Below are positions 1 to 12,129 of a stretch of DNA of 64,000 nucleotides, piece by piece. The DNA comes from Caprimulgus europaeus. Taxonomy: Eukaryota > Chordata > Aves > Caprimulgiformes > Caprimulgidae. Numbering within the stretch: the stretch's first letter is position 1; each line of letters begins with the position of its first letter. Under the pieces are notes generated by a model. The model did no database searches and had not been told where the DNA came from. It saw only the letters and a program-made list of their open reading frames with translations. The position numbers were made by a program, and so were the translations under genes. Location of the stretch: assembly GCA_907165065.1 (NCBI GenBank), contig OU015524.1, positions 53,795,295-53,859,294 on the forward strand, given 5' to 3'.

Positions 1-508
1 TAGGTTGTATTTGTTCAGAGTCCTTCTCTGAAAAAGGTTTACCTTTTTCTGACAATTAATTTTCATTTATAAAAGCCTTGCAAAATTTCAAAACTAAAAT
101 TTTAATTTAAATTTTTCCCAAACATTTCCTCCTCTTTTAGTATTTTACCCTTTTGCATGTCTTTAATCCATTAAGTTGTTTGTTTTTCACATTACTACTT
201 GGCCAATACACCAAAGAGAGAAAGTGAAGATTTTTTTTTTTCCAGTAAAAGCAGTGGATAACATATTGAATGCGTCACCAAGTGATAGAGGTATTCACTT
301 GTCAGTCAGAAATGCTAAGCTTTGAAAGTAAAGCAGTTCTCCAATGTGCTGAGCTGAGAGTCATCTAAAGAGAGGAAACGTTAAACAAAATCGAAAGTTT
401 CACATCTGATAACTTGATGTGTTTTTTGGTGGGTTTGGTTTGGGTTTTTTTAAGAAAAAGAAACTAATGGTTTTCAGTGCTATGTTTCCAAGCATGAGAA
501 GGACATCA
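1..508. other. AT-rich non-coding DNA
   Basis: AT-rich sequence up to the first CR1 copy. I see no repeat family, exon or RNA gene in it. Confidence 0.5.
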
Positions 509-888
509 TGGCTCAATGTCCCAAGTGGAGACCAGTGACAAGTGACGACCCTCAGGGGTCAGTATTGGGAGCAGTACTGTTTAACATCTTTGTCAGTGAC
601 ATGGACAGTGGGATCGAGTGCACCCTCAGCAAGTTTGCCAATGACACCAAGCTGTGTAGTACAGTTGACACGCTGGAGGGACGGGATGCCATCCAGAGGG
701 ACCTTGACAGGCTTCAGAGATGGGCCTGTGCTAACCTCATGAAGTTCAACAAGGCCAAATGCAAGGTCCTGCATCTGGGTCAGGGCAACCCCAAGTACAA
801 GTACAGGGTGGGCAGAGAATGGATTGAGAGCAGCCCTGAGGAGGACTTGGGAGTGGTGGTGGACAAGAAGCTCAGTATGAGCCAGTAA
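508..888 (+). pseudogene. CR1 reverse transcriptase fragment (copy 1)
   Basis: This 126-codon open piece of the CR1 ORF2 reverse transcriptase holds the PQGSVLG block (residues 15-21) and the catalytic-loop motif, which reads FAND at residues 43-46 (Asn codon 640-642) where the family has FADD. It ends at a TAA at 886-888, where copy 5 reads a second Gln in MSQQCALAA, so the stop is a nonsense change. Conserved blocks continue past it in shifted frames, with another TGA near 1080. The ATG at 508 is probably a chance ATG at the truncation point, not a real start. The fragment cannot make a working enzyme. Confidence 0.85.
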
Positions 889-1504
889 TGCACTCGCATC
901 CCAGAGGCCAACCATATCCGGGGCTGCATCAAGAGAAGTGTGGCCAGCAGGCTGAGGGAGGTGATTCTGCCCCTCTGCTCTCATGGAACCCCCCCTGGAG
1001 TACTCTATCCAGTTCTGGAGCCCTCAACACAAGAAAGATATGGACCTACTGGAGTGAGTCCAGAGATCACGAGGATAATCTGAGGGATGGAGCACCTCTC
1101 CTATGAGGACAGGCTGAGAGAGTTGGGGCTGTTCAGCCTGGAGAAGAGAAGACTCCAGAGAGATCTTATAGCAGCCTCCCAGTACCTGAAGGGGCTACAG
1201 GAAGGCTGGGGAGGGACTTTTCATAGGGGCAGTTAATGACAGAACAAGGAGAAATGGCTTTAAGCTGAAAGAGGGTAGGTTTAGATCAGGTATTGGGAAG
1301 AAATTCTTCACTGTGAGGGTGGTCAGACACTGGAAGAGGTTGCCCAGAGAAGCTGTGGATGCCCCCTCCCTGGAAGTGTTCAAGGCCAGGTTGGGTGAGG
1401 CTTTGAGCAACCTGGTCTAGTGGCAGGTGTCCCTGCTCATGGCAAGGAGGTTATAACTAGATGATCTTTAAGGTCCCTTCCAACCCATACCGTTCCATGA
1501 GATC
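509..1504 (+). mobile_element. CR1 LINE copy 1, 5'-truncated
   Basis: This is a non-LTR retrotransposon of the CR1 family, the dominant avian LINE, which copies itself by target-primed reverse transcription. The copy starts inside the reverse transcriptase frame, just before the PQGSVLG block, so it is 5'-truncated as most CR1 copies are. It runs through the RT C-terminal region (SLEKRRLQ block near 1135-1155) into the typical 3' untranslated end (GATGATCTTTAAGGTCCCTTCC near 1460-1480) and stops near 1504. The usual CR1 3' terminal repeats are decayed here. Its 3' end resembles those of copies 4, 5 and 7, so it belongs to the younger set in this window. The family call is secure; the 5' limit is good to about 10 bases. 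Confidence 0.95.
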
Positions 1505-1824
1505 ACAAGGCAATGTACTAGGTGTTTTTATAGACTCACTCAGCAGACTTCTTTTTGATGCAGTCAAGAACATGCATATTTTTCTCCTTTTTTGTTAATT
1601 TAATTAGATTTTTTCATTTCATTTGAAATTGAGATGAGGTGTGTTGGAAATACTGAAGCACACCGGTTTTCAGGAAAAAAAAAACAACACAACCATATCA
1701 CTTAACTTGTTGGTGAAATCTAAGTTAGAATTGGGAAAACGTAGCAGAGTTGTCTGGATATCTGTTCTCCTGAAAAAGCTGAGGGAGAGAGCAAACAGAA
1801 GATGAGAATGCTGCAGGATGGATC

Positions 1825-2395
1825 TGTGTACTGGGTCTGGTTGGGATGGAGTTAATTTTCTATAGAGGAGTCTGTATGGTGCCATACTTTAGATTTGTGG
1901 CCAAAACAGTGTGGATAACACACCAATGCTTTACCTATTGATGAGCAGATCTCACAGAGCTTCACGGCCTTCTCTGTTTCTCTCTCTGCTGCTCCAGTGA
2001 ACAGGCTGGGGATGGGCAAGGGACCAGGAGGGAGGCAGCCAGGGCAGCTGACCTGAACTGAGCAAAGAGATGTCACAGCCCGTATAACACCATGCACAAT
2101 AATAATACAAGAGTGGGTAGTTTTTCCAAAGTAGATGTTGCTTGGAGGCTTCCTGAGCATCAGTCTGCTGGTAGGAGGTGGTGAGTGATTGCCTTTGTAT
2201 CACTTGGTTATTTTTTGGGTTTCTTTTTATTCACTTATTAGACTGTCTTTATCTTGATCTCCAAGAGTTGAGAGCAAGTTTTTCTTGCTTTTGCCCTCCT
2301 GATTCTCTCCCCCATCCCACTCTGGGAAAATAAGAGAGTGGACTGGGTAGAGGCTTAGCTGCCAGACAGCATCTGCCAGACAGTCTGTGGTAACC
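1825..2395 (+). mobile_element. Solo LTR, avian ERV-L type
   Basis: This is a long terminal repeat left by an old endogenous retrovirus, reading 5' to 3' on the + strand. It begins TGTGTACTGGGTCTGG, a beginning I associate with a common bird ERV-L LTR family. It holds that family's internal blocks: ACAGTG..GATAACACACCAATG near 1908-1930, GGGATGGGCAAGGGACCAGG near 2008-2030, a degenerate polyadenylation region near 2100, and TCTCCCCCATCCCACTCTGG near 2304-2325. No gag, pol or env frame and no second LTR lie nearby, so it looks like a solo LTR formed by recombination between the two LTRs of a provirus. The 3' edge is blurred by a local duplication of GCCAGACAG (2361-2369 and 2375-2383). Family assignment is from memory, not a search. 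Confidence 0.75.
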
Positions 2396-5300
2396 TAACT
2401 TTGGAAATAGTGAAAAAGGCCAAGTTTCTCTCTTTGGAGATAAGAACTTGGTGTCAGCTCCTCCCTGCTATGCAGCAATATTTACGACTAACATACTTGT
2501 ATTCATTGGTTGTTTGCAATAAAAATATAATGGGGAGAAAAGGACATGCATATAAATATAAATCTCTAGAGGTGCTAGTGAAAAGTTGTTCTCAAAGGAA
2601 ACAGCTGATCAACGTATAGCAAAGATGAAGGGGTGTGATCATGATCAGACAACAAGGTTAGCAATATCAGCCAGGCTTGCTTCCTAAAATAGATGGAAGA
2701 GTTGCAATTTCATGTCTTCAGCTGCAACCTGGCCTTGTTTGCTAGTTTCAAATATAAAATAGCAATAAAGCATCCGTCTACCTGACATCCTTTTATGTTC
2801 GCTTTCAATCATGAGCTGCAAAATGTTTCTTTTCATGTTTACTCTGGTTTGGCAGCCCTGTTACTGCCTATCGCTTTAAGGAGTTGAAAGGCTGAGGATT
2901 TATTTCATTTTCTTTTAGCTTGTGAGCTTTTTTATGTCTAATCTGTTTTTCACTTGGTTTGCATTTCATCTAGGATAATGCTGGCTATCAGTGCTTGAAT
3001 AATAATTGAACTGAAACAAGCTGTTCAGCCTAAGGTCTCAAGCTGGGAAAGCTGTGTATGTCATGGGTATTTCAAAAGAACTTAACATTTCAAAATTAAG
3101 TTTCAAGTAAACACAACTAGAGGGAAAATCTGTGCAGCTCTGGCTATGCAGCTACGCCACTGCCTTCAGTAGTTCCTCACTGCGCCTGAGAGCTAGCCCT
3201 TCATGTCCTTTAACCATTTTCATCAATGGTATGTAGTAAAACATTACAGCACTGTCAGGCGGAAAATAACATACTGGTAATTTTGAAACATAGATGAGCC
3301 ACATAGATGAGTGGAATTGTTTCTTCCACCCCTTCATATGTTTAGCTTCTCTCAACTGGGCCTTTAATAGTTACCCTACTTGAACTTGCACTTTTATTTA
3401 GGTACAATTACTGCTGCTAAAACATAGATGCTGGTTGTAGCTTTTGTAATTATGTTGCTACACCTTTAGTTTACAGTAATGCTATACCTTTATTGCCTCA
3501 CCACCTGTAATATCTGCTAATAAGAATTTGAAATTGTGACTCAACTGGCAGGCAAATCAAGCTAATTTTACAGTATCAGGCTGTAAATGGCTTGGTGGTT
3601 CTGCGGTTTGTAGATTGCTTATATTGAATGCAACTCTGACACATCCTACTTGAATTTGGAATATGTTGGTAGTTGGAAAGAAGTGGTTTGGTGTTGCAGT
3701 CTGGGCTCACCTGCAGTGAGAGATGGTAAGCACCAAGTACTCAAAAAGCTCCTAGTGTCTGCAACAGGCTTGGGCTGTAACAGTTTCAGTTGGGGGTAGA
3801 GGAGCAGAAAATTTTTCACTTCATGAAACTTAACAGACATCTACAAAATTACAGAACGCTTTATCTTTTTTTTTCATTAGATTGCTATTTGAATCATTCG
3901 AATCTTCTTTACAGTCTCCAATATAAATCATTTTCCCTCAGGTTCAGAGAAAAATTCCTTTAATGGTCCAAATAGTGATTGCATCTTTTAAGTCACAATC
4001 TGATGGCTTGAAGACATGGGTTAATTAAAACTTCACAGGCTGTTTTAATCTTCAGAAAGCTTTAACTTTCTTCTACCCTGCTTAATCCAAACATGGCACT
4101 GAAACTTTACCAATATATAAAAGCTTTTATATGTTTTACTAGCTAGTCACGTGCATAGTTACTCTGCTGCCAGTTAGATAATGTGATTTCTCTGTGCTCT
4201 GGAGATGAAAGACAAGGAAGGATGTGTCACATATTAAGATAAGGTCTTTCTATAAGAAATTCTGCCATTTGCATAAGAGATACTACAAGACACAAAAGTG
4301 TGAGTTAATCACAGATGCTAAAGTATAAAAGAAAAAGTAATGCAGAGAGAGAGAGAGAGAGAGACATTCTTGTTGTAGCTATCTATGAATTTATGATACT
4401 GATGATGGTTATCTTTTAAACTTCAGAATTAATGAGTACCCTGAGGACAATCAATGATATCTGGTTAAAAAGGAATAGAAGACTGAAGGGGCAGTATTGA
4501 ATATAGAGTTTTTTACTTGGCAAGGGTAGGGCATGATAAAATCCTTTTGCTGATAAATATAAAATACTACATGTTAGAATAAAATCATGCTTCAGCCAAA
4601 TAAGAAATTGCACAAAGAAGTTACAGCATTGCCCCTGCAGCTTAGTTCCCTTAAAATGTAAAATGAGAGACAGCTAAGTAGCATAACTTAAAACAAAAAA
4701 CGAGCTTTTTCTTTACCTTTGAAACTTGAAGGAGGAATGCCAAGTTCTCAAATGGCAGATCATATCCAAACTGTTAGTGACTTCCTTTTTTAGAAGAGAA
4801 GAAAGGAACTGGGCTGCCTTGGGACTGTGTTTTTCTGTGTACACAAAGGTAAGAGAGGAGTGTACATGTCTGAAATACCCCTTCCCAGGCAGGTGTCTGC
4901 AGAATCCCATAGCGTGCATTTTCAGTCTTTCTGAACTGTTAACATGTAATTCTGTGTGAAATACTTGCTTAGTACTTTCTTAGGCTTAAAGTGCTTCTCA
5001 TCAGTTTTGAGCACTCCCAATCAGGGATGAGGTTTGCTACTTTCATTGCGCTGCCCAGGCTGATCCACGTGATCTTGATGGCCTGACTGAGAGTCACGTG
5101 GGCCTCAGACTGGCATCTCTTTTTTTTTAAGTCCTGGTACAAAGTAAGGTTAGTCACACATACAGCAAACCTCAAGAGGTATTCAGCTTTTCAAAAGGCT
5201 GCAAGTATTTGCATGGGCATCTCCTGGCAGTGGATGGCCAGCGTCATGGTTGGGGTGTGGATCCAACTTCTCTCTCTTGTAGATACACACTTTATTACCA

Positions 5301-6149
5301 CCATTGCGCAGGTCTTTGGGTTGCACGTGGTCTCTTGCCTGGTTGTACCAAACCAATAGCCATAAATTAGTCAGCAGCCCAGCAGTAAGTAATTCTTCAG
5401 GTTGTGAATCTGCCACCTGCATGATGGAGGGAAGGGATCAGTGTGTTGTGCAGGTTTGTCTTAGTCTCATAAAATTGTGGTTTTTCTCAGTACAAGATGC
5501 CTTCATCTTTGCTATGTTCGGGCAATTGTCTGCGAATTCCAAGTTACATGGCATTTAATTGGGAAATTTGATAAGTTTTTCCTTGCCTCTAGAAATATTT
5601 TTCCTTTGTCCTTTAAACATCAATTCAGGCATTTGTTGAAAAGCTCTGCATGGCTGAGAAACTGCTTTAAATCCCATTTATCCCCCCATTCCTCTGTCTT
5701 ATCAGCCCTTTTAATGAAGAGCCCTCTTTCATGTGAGTGTTTTGTCCTTATCAGGACAGAGAGAGTGCCTTGCCGTTTAATATAAAGCCCTGAGACTTCC
5801 TTGTATTATGGGGTTAGATAAGTAATTTCACCTATCCTCCAACTTTTTGTGCTTCAGGCTGAACAGGTTTTTCTTTATCAAAACAAACTTTTTGATAGGT
5901 GAGCAAACAGAGGAATATGTGACTGCAGTAAGCAGGACAAAATTTTTCCTTCCCTTGTAGGTGTGGAGTGAAAAGAAGGAACATACGCAGTTCCCTTCCA
6001 GTTGGGGGATGTTATCTGGGGAAAAACCAGATGTGCATCAGATAATGTTCAACCAGTAGCTACTGTGATTAGATCCCAAGGCAACAGTAAGACTAATATG
6101 ACCTATGATCTGTGGACACTTACCAACTTTAGATTTTGAAGTTGGTATG
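2396..6149. other. Non-coding stretch, no gene seen
   Basis: AT-rich DNA with only short chance frames. It holds an (AG)n microsatellite at 4344-4364, a 13-base tandem duplication at 3288-3311 (ACATAGATGAGCC then ACATAGATGAG), and a long-loop inverted repeat at 5828-5902. I recognise no transposon in it. Confidence 0.5.
4344..4364. repeat. (AG)n microsatellite
   Basis: About ten uninterrupted AG units. A dinucleotide run of this length is likely to vary in length between individuals. Confidence 0.95.
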
Positions 6150-6300
6150 ATTGCTGCTGGAGTATTGTGTCTAGTTCTGGTGTCCCCAGTACAAGAAAGA
6201 AACCAGCAAGTTGGGAAGGTCTTGGGTGAGAGCCTTGCAGTGGCTGACTACAGGATCTTAACTGGTTGAGTTGGTCAAGAAAATGATTAAGAACTCAGTT
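6150..6300 (+). mobile_element. CR1 fragment, old and diverged
   Basis: A short internal piece of CR1 covers the region that encodes the block after LVRPHL: TGGAGTATTGTGTCTAGTTCTGG (6158-6180), CCCCAGTACAAGAAAG, and then a weaker match ending in AAAATGATTAAG near 6280. It lacks the CR1 3' end, which is unusual because most CR1 copies keep the 3' end. It is therefore probably a remnant cut off by later deletion. Divergence is higher than in copies 1, 4 and 5. Confidence 0.6.
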
Positions 6301-7010
6301 ATTATTTTAGTAGTACTTATACAGAGAGCAGAAGTGTGATGTTAGAGGGCTTTGCAATCCAGCTGACAAGTGTCTCACAACTGGAAGCTAGACAAAATTG
6401 AAAGAAATATAATGCCTGCTTTTAATAATGATAAATAAACACTGGCAAAATGTACCACAATTAAGAATGGATTTTCTAAACAACATCAGTGGTGGAAAAT
6501 GACGCAGTATTTTCAAGAGATACTCTTACTCAAATAGACATTAGTTGCAGGAATATCAGAGGCATATCCAGGAATATTCTAAACTCACATTTAAAGTCTT
6601 TTAAAATTCATATGTAATACACCCTCCACCTTTCTCTTTCATTCCATTACATGCATTCTTTATACTATGAAATAATGCCTCTTGCTATATTTCCAGACTT
6701 TCCAGCAGCTTCTCCTTCTGCTAGACGGTGTCTGTGCTGTGTATTGGGGACAGCAGTGTAAAGATCCTGGCTGGCTTTGGTCTGAGTGCAGAAATAGCAA
6801 TATAATATTTCCTGGGCTTTGAAACTACTGCCTTAGAGAACAAAACAGAATAGAGAAAAATGAGAGCACTTCTAATCTCTGTCCATCCTCATCCTTTTTT
6901 CAGACCTGTCACAGTTCCTACACAATAAACAGATTTATGCTCGTGTTAGGTTTGTAGTGTTAGCATTAGACTGCCCTAGTAGTGATGTAAAGGTAGATAG
7001 ATACCTGTGC

Positions 7011-7550
7011 ATGGCCAGAAGGTTGAGAACAGCAATTCTGCCCCTCTACACCACTCTGGTAAGACCCCACCTGGAGTACTACATCCAGCTCTGGGATCCT
7101 CAGCACAGGAAAGACACGGACCTAATGGACCAGGTCCAGAAGATGGAACACATCTCCTGTGAAGAAAGGCTGAGAGAGTTGGGGCTGTTCAGCCTGGAGA
7201 AGAGAAGGCTTCAGGGAGACCTTGCTGCAGTCTTTCAGTACCCGAAGAGGGCCTATAAGATGGGGGCACACTTTTTAGCAGGGCCTGTAGGGATAGGACA
7301 AGGGGAAACTAACAGAGGGTAGATTCAGACTAGATAGAAGGAAGAAATTTTTTACAATGAGGGTGGTGAAACACTGGAACAGGTTGTCCGGAGAGGTGGT
7401 AGATGCCCCATCCCTAGAAACATTCAAGGTCAGGCTGGATGGGGCTCTGAGCAACCTGATCTCATCGAAGATGTCCCTGCTCATTGCAGGGGTGTTGGAC
7501 TTACATGACCTTTAAAGGTCCCTCCCAACCCAAAGTATTCTATGATTCAA
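7011..7550 (+). mobile_element. CR1 LINE copy 2, 3' end
   Basis: A 5'-truncated CR1 copy begins in the RT C-terminal region (GTGGCCAG..GGTTGAG type sequence) and ends with the standard CR1 tail TATTCTATGATTCAA at 7536-7550. The encoded blocks [13 protein letters not shown] and [18 protein letters not shown] stay in one frame from about 7015 to 7322. Compared with copy 3, about 27 bases are missing in frame before MEHISCEERL (the RATKMIRGL part), and a second deletion before 7320 removes part of the segment after the DRTRG block. The copy is clearly a CR1 of a young to middle-aged set. Confidence 0.95.
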
Positions 7551-8068
7551 TCAAGCCTTATGTTAAGCTTACTATTTTAATTAAACATAGGGATTTTTTA
7601 GTAATCATTCCTGGAGCCTATTCCTTCACTCTACATTTCACTCAGATTCCTTGCATAGATCTCTTGACAGTGAGCCCTAGTTCTGCAGTCTCCTGAGCTT
7701 TCACTAGTGCTGTGAATGGCAGCTATGCTGTGTGATTTTTTTTTTATTATTATTTTTTTTAATAAAGGTGGTTTAGTGCCTGCAGTGCTTCATGCTCAGA
7801 ATTGAGAAAATGGCAATGTGCTCCCAGCAAGCATCAGAATATTTAATCCCCAGGGCTAGGAGATGCAGTGTTTATATTTGTATTTATTTCTCAAGTGGTT
7901 TCAACGTCTTGGCTTCCTTTTACAAAATAGGAATGCTTTTGTTTTTTGTTTTGGTTATTTTTTTTTTTAATGATGAGGAGCATACTGACAAGACAATAAT
8001 AACTTCCATTTTCATTAGCTACATCTCTGCCTGTCCTGACATTTTCTGATTAATACTCCCCAGAATTT

Positions 8069-8093
8069 CAGCAGCAGCAGCAGCAACAGCAGC
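8069..8093. repeat. CAG/CAA trinucleotide repeat
   Basis: Eight units, five CAG then CAA, CAG, CAG, followed by CAA. It lies in non-coding DNA, with no supported frame around it. Confidence 0.9.
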
Positions 8094-8379
8094 AAAAAAT
8101 ACTGACTGCACTTGAGGTTTATTAGCAGGTTGAGGGACAGGGAAGAAAAAAATAATATTCCAAAAGTATATTCACTGTGGTAGAATTTGGGTCTGCTTCC
8201 AAGTGATTAATATAACTGAAAATACACCTGAGACATAAACAAGTAGGAAATTATTTATATTCTCAGAGATAGTCTCCCTTAACCATATACTATTTTTATT
8301 TCCTCTCACAGTTTAAAAAAAATGCTTTTCTGTGTAGCTAATTCATGTATTCTCCCCAAGAAATGTGACACTTCTGTGA

Positions 8380-8934
8380 ATGAGAGCCACTGCTAATGAT
8401 ATCCTGGGTTGTGCTAACAGTATCCTGGGTTGTATTAGGAAGAGTGTTGCCAGCAGGTCAAGAGAGGTTCTCCTCTCCCTGTACTCAGCCCTGGTGAGGC
8501 CCCACCTGCAGTTTTGTGTCCCGTTCTGGGCTCCCCAGTGCAGGAAGGACACGGAACTCCAGCAGCATGTCCAGTGAAGGGCGACTAAGATGATTAAAGG
8601 ACTGGAGCATCTTTCATATGAGGAAAGGCTGAGGGAGCTGGGCCTGTTCAGCCTGGAGAAAAGACGACTTGGATGGGATCTGGTTAATGTTTATAAATAT
8701 CTAAAGAGGGAGTGTCTGGAGGAAGGGGCCAGACTCTTCTCACTGACACCCAACAATAGGACGAGAGGCAAAAGGCATAAACTGCAGCATAGGAAGTTCC
8801 ACCTGAACATAAAGAACTTACTTACTGTGAGGGTGCCAGAGCACTGGAACAGGCTGCCCAGAGAGGTTGTGGAATCTCCTTCTCTGGAGATATTAAAAAA
8901 CTGTATGGACAAAACCCTGGTTCATGTGCTCTAG
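8380..8934 (+). pseudogene. CR1 RT C-terminal frame with one stop (copy 3)
   Basis: The last 185 codons or so of a CR1 ORF2 are kept in one frame, from the truncation point to a stop at 8932-8934. The frame carries [33 protein letters not shown] and EHWNRLPREVVESPSLE. The only break is a TGA at 8575-8577, after HVQ. The terminal stop is probably the natural end of ORF2, since the conserved 3' untranslated block follows at once. This copy is a useful frame reference for the frameshifts in copies 4 and 5. Confidence 0.85.
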
Positions 8935-9010
8935 GAGTCCCTGCTTGAGCAGGGGGGTTGGACTAGATGACCTTCAGAGGCCCCTTCCAACCTCAACCGT
9001 TCTGTGATTC
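8380..9010 (+). mobile_element. CR1 LINE copy 3, older subfamily
   Basis: A 5'-truncated CR1 copy ends in CCTCAACCGTTCTGTGATTC (8991-9010), the TTCTGTGATTC tail that marks older CR1 groups, unlike the TTCTATGATTC tail of copy 2. The segment GGACTAGATGACCTTCAGAGG (8960-8980) is the conserved 3' untranslated block. Near its 5' edge a 21-base unit is tandemly duplicated (8392-8412 and 8413-8433). Subfamily assignment needs a consensus comparison. Confidence 0.95.
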
Positions 9011-12000
9011 CCTTTTTAAAGCTTCATCTGCTCTGTGTATAACTGGTATAGACCAGCCACAATTGGTACAATTTGTTTTAAACACACCATTGAATGGAAC
9101 CATTTTATGGAGAGTTGGCTGACACAGTGGCTTCAAATAGTGGTGGTGGCCAGGAGGGCAGCTATGCCTTCAACTTTCTCAGCAGTGCTGTTGCTGTTCA
9201 ATCTGGATCCTCAAAATAAGTATAAGCAATTCTTGCAGAAAACTTAGTGGGTAGACAAGCCTTTACCATTTAAAAAAAAAAAAAGTGTTTTCAAATTTGA
9301 TCTGTACAATTATATATCTGTCCTAGTGTTTCTGTCTCCAGCAGTGGAGAGTATTAGATCTTAGAGAAAAGTGCTAAAACTCCCACAGTGGACAGTTATG
9401 GAATAAGCTGCTCTAAGGGAAAGTTCCTTCTTAACCCCAGGATGCCTTGAAGTATTTCTGTTCTGTCTAATGTAATTGTAGATCTTCATATTAGTCCTAT
9501 AAATGCCAAATCCCTTTATTAATCCTTCTGCAAGATTAGGTCTTTTAAAAGTCAATTCTATATAGTGGCTGTTCAAAAGAAGTAGAAATTAACCTTAAAA
9601 AGAGTTTCTGTTTTCAAAGCAGGACAAGATCTAAATCATAATTTATAAATGTGTTTCTCTTCATCACTAGCCTGATATGTTCCAGTTGAAAGAAAAGGAT
9701 ATTTATTCACCCTGGTTGTAGGCAACTGAATAAATTATGTTGCTGCTAGAATATTCTTGAGATGTCTTTTTAATGTTGTTATTTTTTATTTGCCTGTTCC
9801 AGTTATACCTGTAATTCTTTGTACAACACTCATTCCATAATCCTCTGAACCATATCTCAGATGATCTTCAGAGCATCTGAGCATCTTACACCTTTTTTTT
9901 TTTAATATATATATATATAGGTTCATGATCTAAGTTTTAAACTTGCAGTTCACTACTAATCCTTGTAAGAAATAGGATCATAAATTCAGGCATTAAAGAT
10001 AAATATTAGGTAAATTATAAGGCTAATGTGTTCCCAACTAAGTCATTTTTCTGATAAGCATTGACATTTCTGGAAGACATTTAATTATTGATGTATGATA
10101 TATCAGGAACAATTAATCAAAACAGTATCGTAAGTTCAAATAGATATAAATTATATGTTTTATAATGCTGACATTATTTAATTTACTAGGATTTTAGTTT
10201 AGTAGTCACGTTGGATTAGGCAATATAGGGGCACACTGAGGGAATATTAATTTTTCTCTGACTTCCCACAGATCCTGAACCAGCAGGAACTGGGCACGGT
10301 TTCCTATGTAGAGTTTCAGTACATACCTGAAAGACTGTTTAACTTGTGTAATGGTGTCAAGCACAGGCAATCTCTTAAAAAAAATTACATTGGCTTCACT
10401 TTTCCAGGACTATGGTGGGGAGTGGTGTTTAACCTTTGAATGATCTTACCAGCGAGACCTGTGTTGTTCCATAAGGTGGTGTAAAATACTATCATCCATT
10501 TTTATCTAAGCTTTAATATTCTAAAGTTACATTGAATAAATTAGATGCTGTAGATTTGATTTTTCTTTCTAATACAAATTTTATTCTGATATGGTAGGGT
10601 AGATACTGCTTTCTCATGAATATGTAACAGCATAAGGAAAGAACTGGACAGTCTGTGTTCTATATTGAGAAATCTATTTTCTCTTCATTATAGAATACAA
10701 ATATGTTCCTAACAGAACTATCCATACTGTATGTTTAAATCAGCTGTTACACACTGGTCTTATGCAAAAAAAGCAGTTCTTTTATATTCAGTTTCTGAAC
10801 ATACTGTCTATTGTGCAGGCTGTGTACTACCTGACAGATTCCTTGCTGGTAGGACTGGGTCTATGATAATAATTTCTCAGCCCTCCTGAAGGCCGTATAA
10901 AGTTTCTGGCCTCTCACCTTTGACAGAGTTTCCTTTTCAAAGTCAAACTCATGTCTAAAATGCCTTTTCCAGCTGAACAACCAGCTTATAAAAAAATCTC
11001 CTATGGTAACACAGTACCAAAGTAATTAGGAATTTAAAGCTTTTTAAAATAAATAAATAAATAAATAAAACCAAATGGGAACATTTTGGTGGCCTTCAGG
11101 CAAAATCATGTTTTCAGTGAAAATCTGGATGCAGTTTTAATTGGAAAATCTATATTGGGAAATGTGAGCATATAAGAATGTTTGTGCAGTTTGATATTTT
11201 CTCTGTCTGACTTGCTCAATCATTCAAAGCAGACAGAAAGTCCCTTATTTTAGGGCCTTTGGTTATCAGATCCCTTAAGTGTATTGGGGTAATACTGCTC
11301 TTCCTACAGCTTCCATGGCAACTGAGGAGTATTTAGAGGTTCAGTTCAGCAGCATGTGTCAGTGATAAGTAGGAAAAGACAATAGCTGTCTGACAGTAAC
11401 CTCTCTGCTCTCAGTTACCCTGGAGAACAAGCTAATGGAAGAGGAAAGAAGAAATACCCCATCTCTGTTACAGGTGAGAGCAGTCCTGGGTTTGTCTGTA
11501 TCTTTTGCATGCAAGTATTAGGTGACTTCTTAGGCCTTTTTCTTTCACCAGGTACCATCCAGCCATTACTGGAAGTCGTGCATACCACTGTATTTTTTTT
11601 TTCTTTTTTCCTGAGACAGGTAACATTGTCAACTGTACAGCCAATACTTTATTAAAAAAAGGGAAAAAAGGGTCGTCATCTCAGTATGGCAGACTTCAGC
11701 CCTTATGATGATGCCATTGGTGAAAATTAGTACTTTTTTTTTATTACTATAATATCCACACATTAGTTGTGATAGTATCTTTTGTTCAGTTTGGAAGAAT
11801 AAGTGATCAAAATGTCTTAGCTGAAATGCTTTTGATGGGTTTTGCCTGTGTGCTCATCACTTTCAGTAAATGGTTTGTTTATAGTAGAGGGCTGAACATT
11901 GCAGTAAGTCAACTGTTAATTACTGAAATAAAAGGATCTTGCTAGTTCTTTTTCTCACCTATCTGCATTGGAGGGAGGAATATCAAATTTTTCGAAGAGA

Positions 12001-12129
12001 GAGTTCTGTATCAAAAGATAAATCATCCAACAGCCTAAGTATTTAATCTGGCTGTAAGTTATTTAATCAGCTGTAAGAAACAAGACTGTGTAAGAAACCT
12101 TTCTGTTGTATAGCTATTGGCATGAGATT
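9011..12129. other. Non-coding stretch, no gene seen
   Basis: AT-rich sequence with an (AT)n run at 9905-9919 and an (AAAT)n run at 11047-11070. No transposon or exon is supported. Confidence 0.5.
11047..11070. repeat. (AAAT)n microsatellite
   Basis: Five to six AAAT units in tandem. A similar run occurs at 41411-41431. Confidence 0.9.

Noticed and set aside
8069-8093. CAG repeat as a polyglutamine-coding segment
   Set aside because: No supported frame surrounds it, and the flanking DNA is AT-rich non-coding sequence.
11342-11360. REST/NRSF-like TTCAGCAGCATGTGTCAG
   Set aside because: Only the left half of the motif matches; the right half does not.
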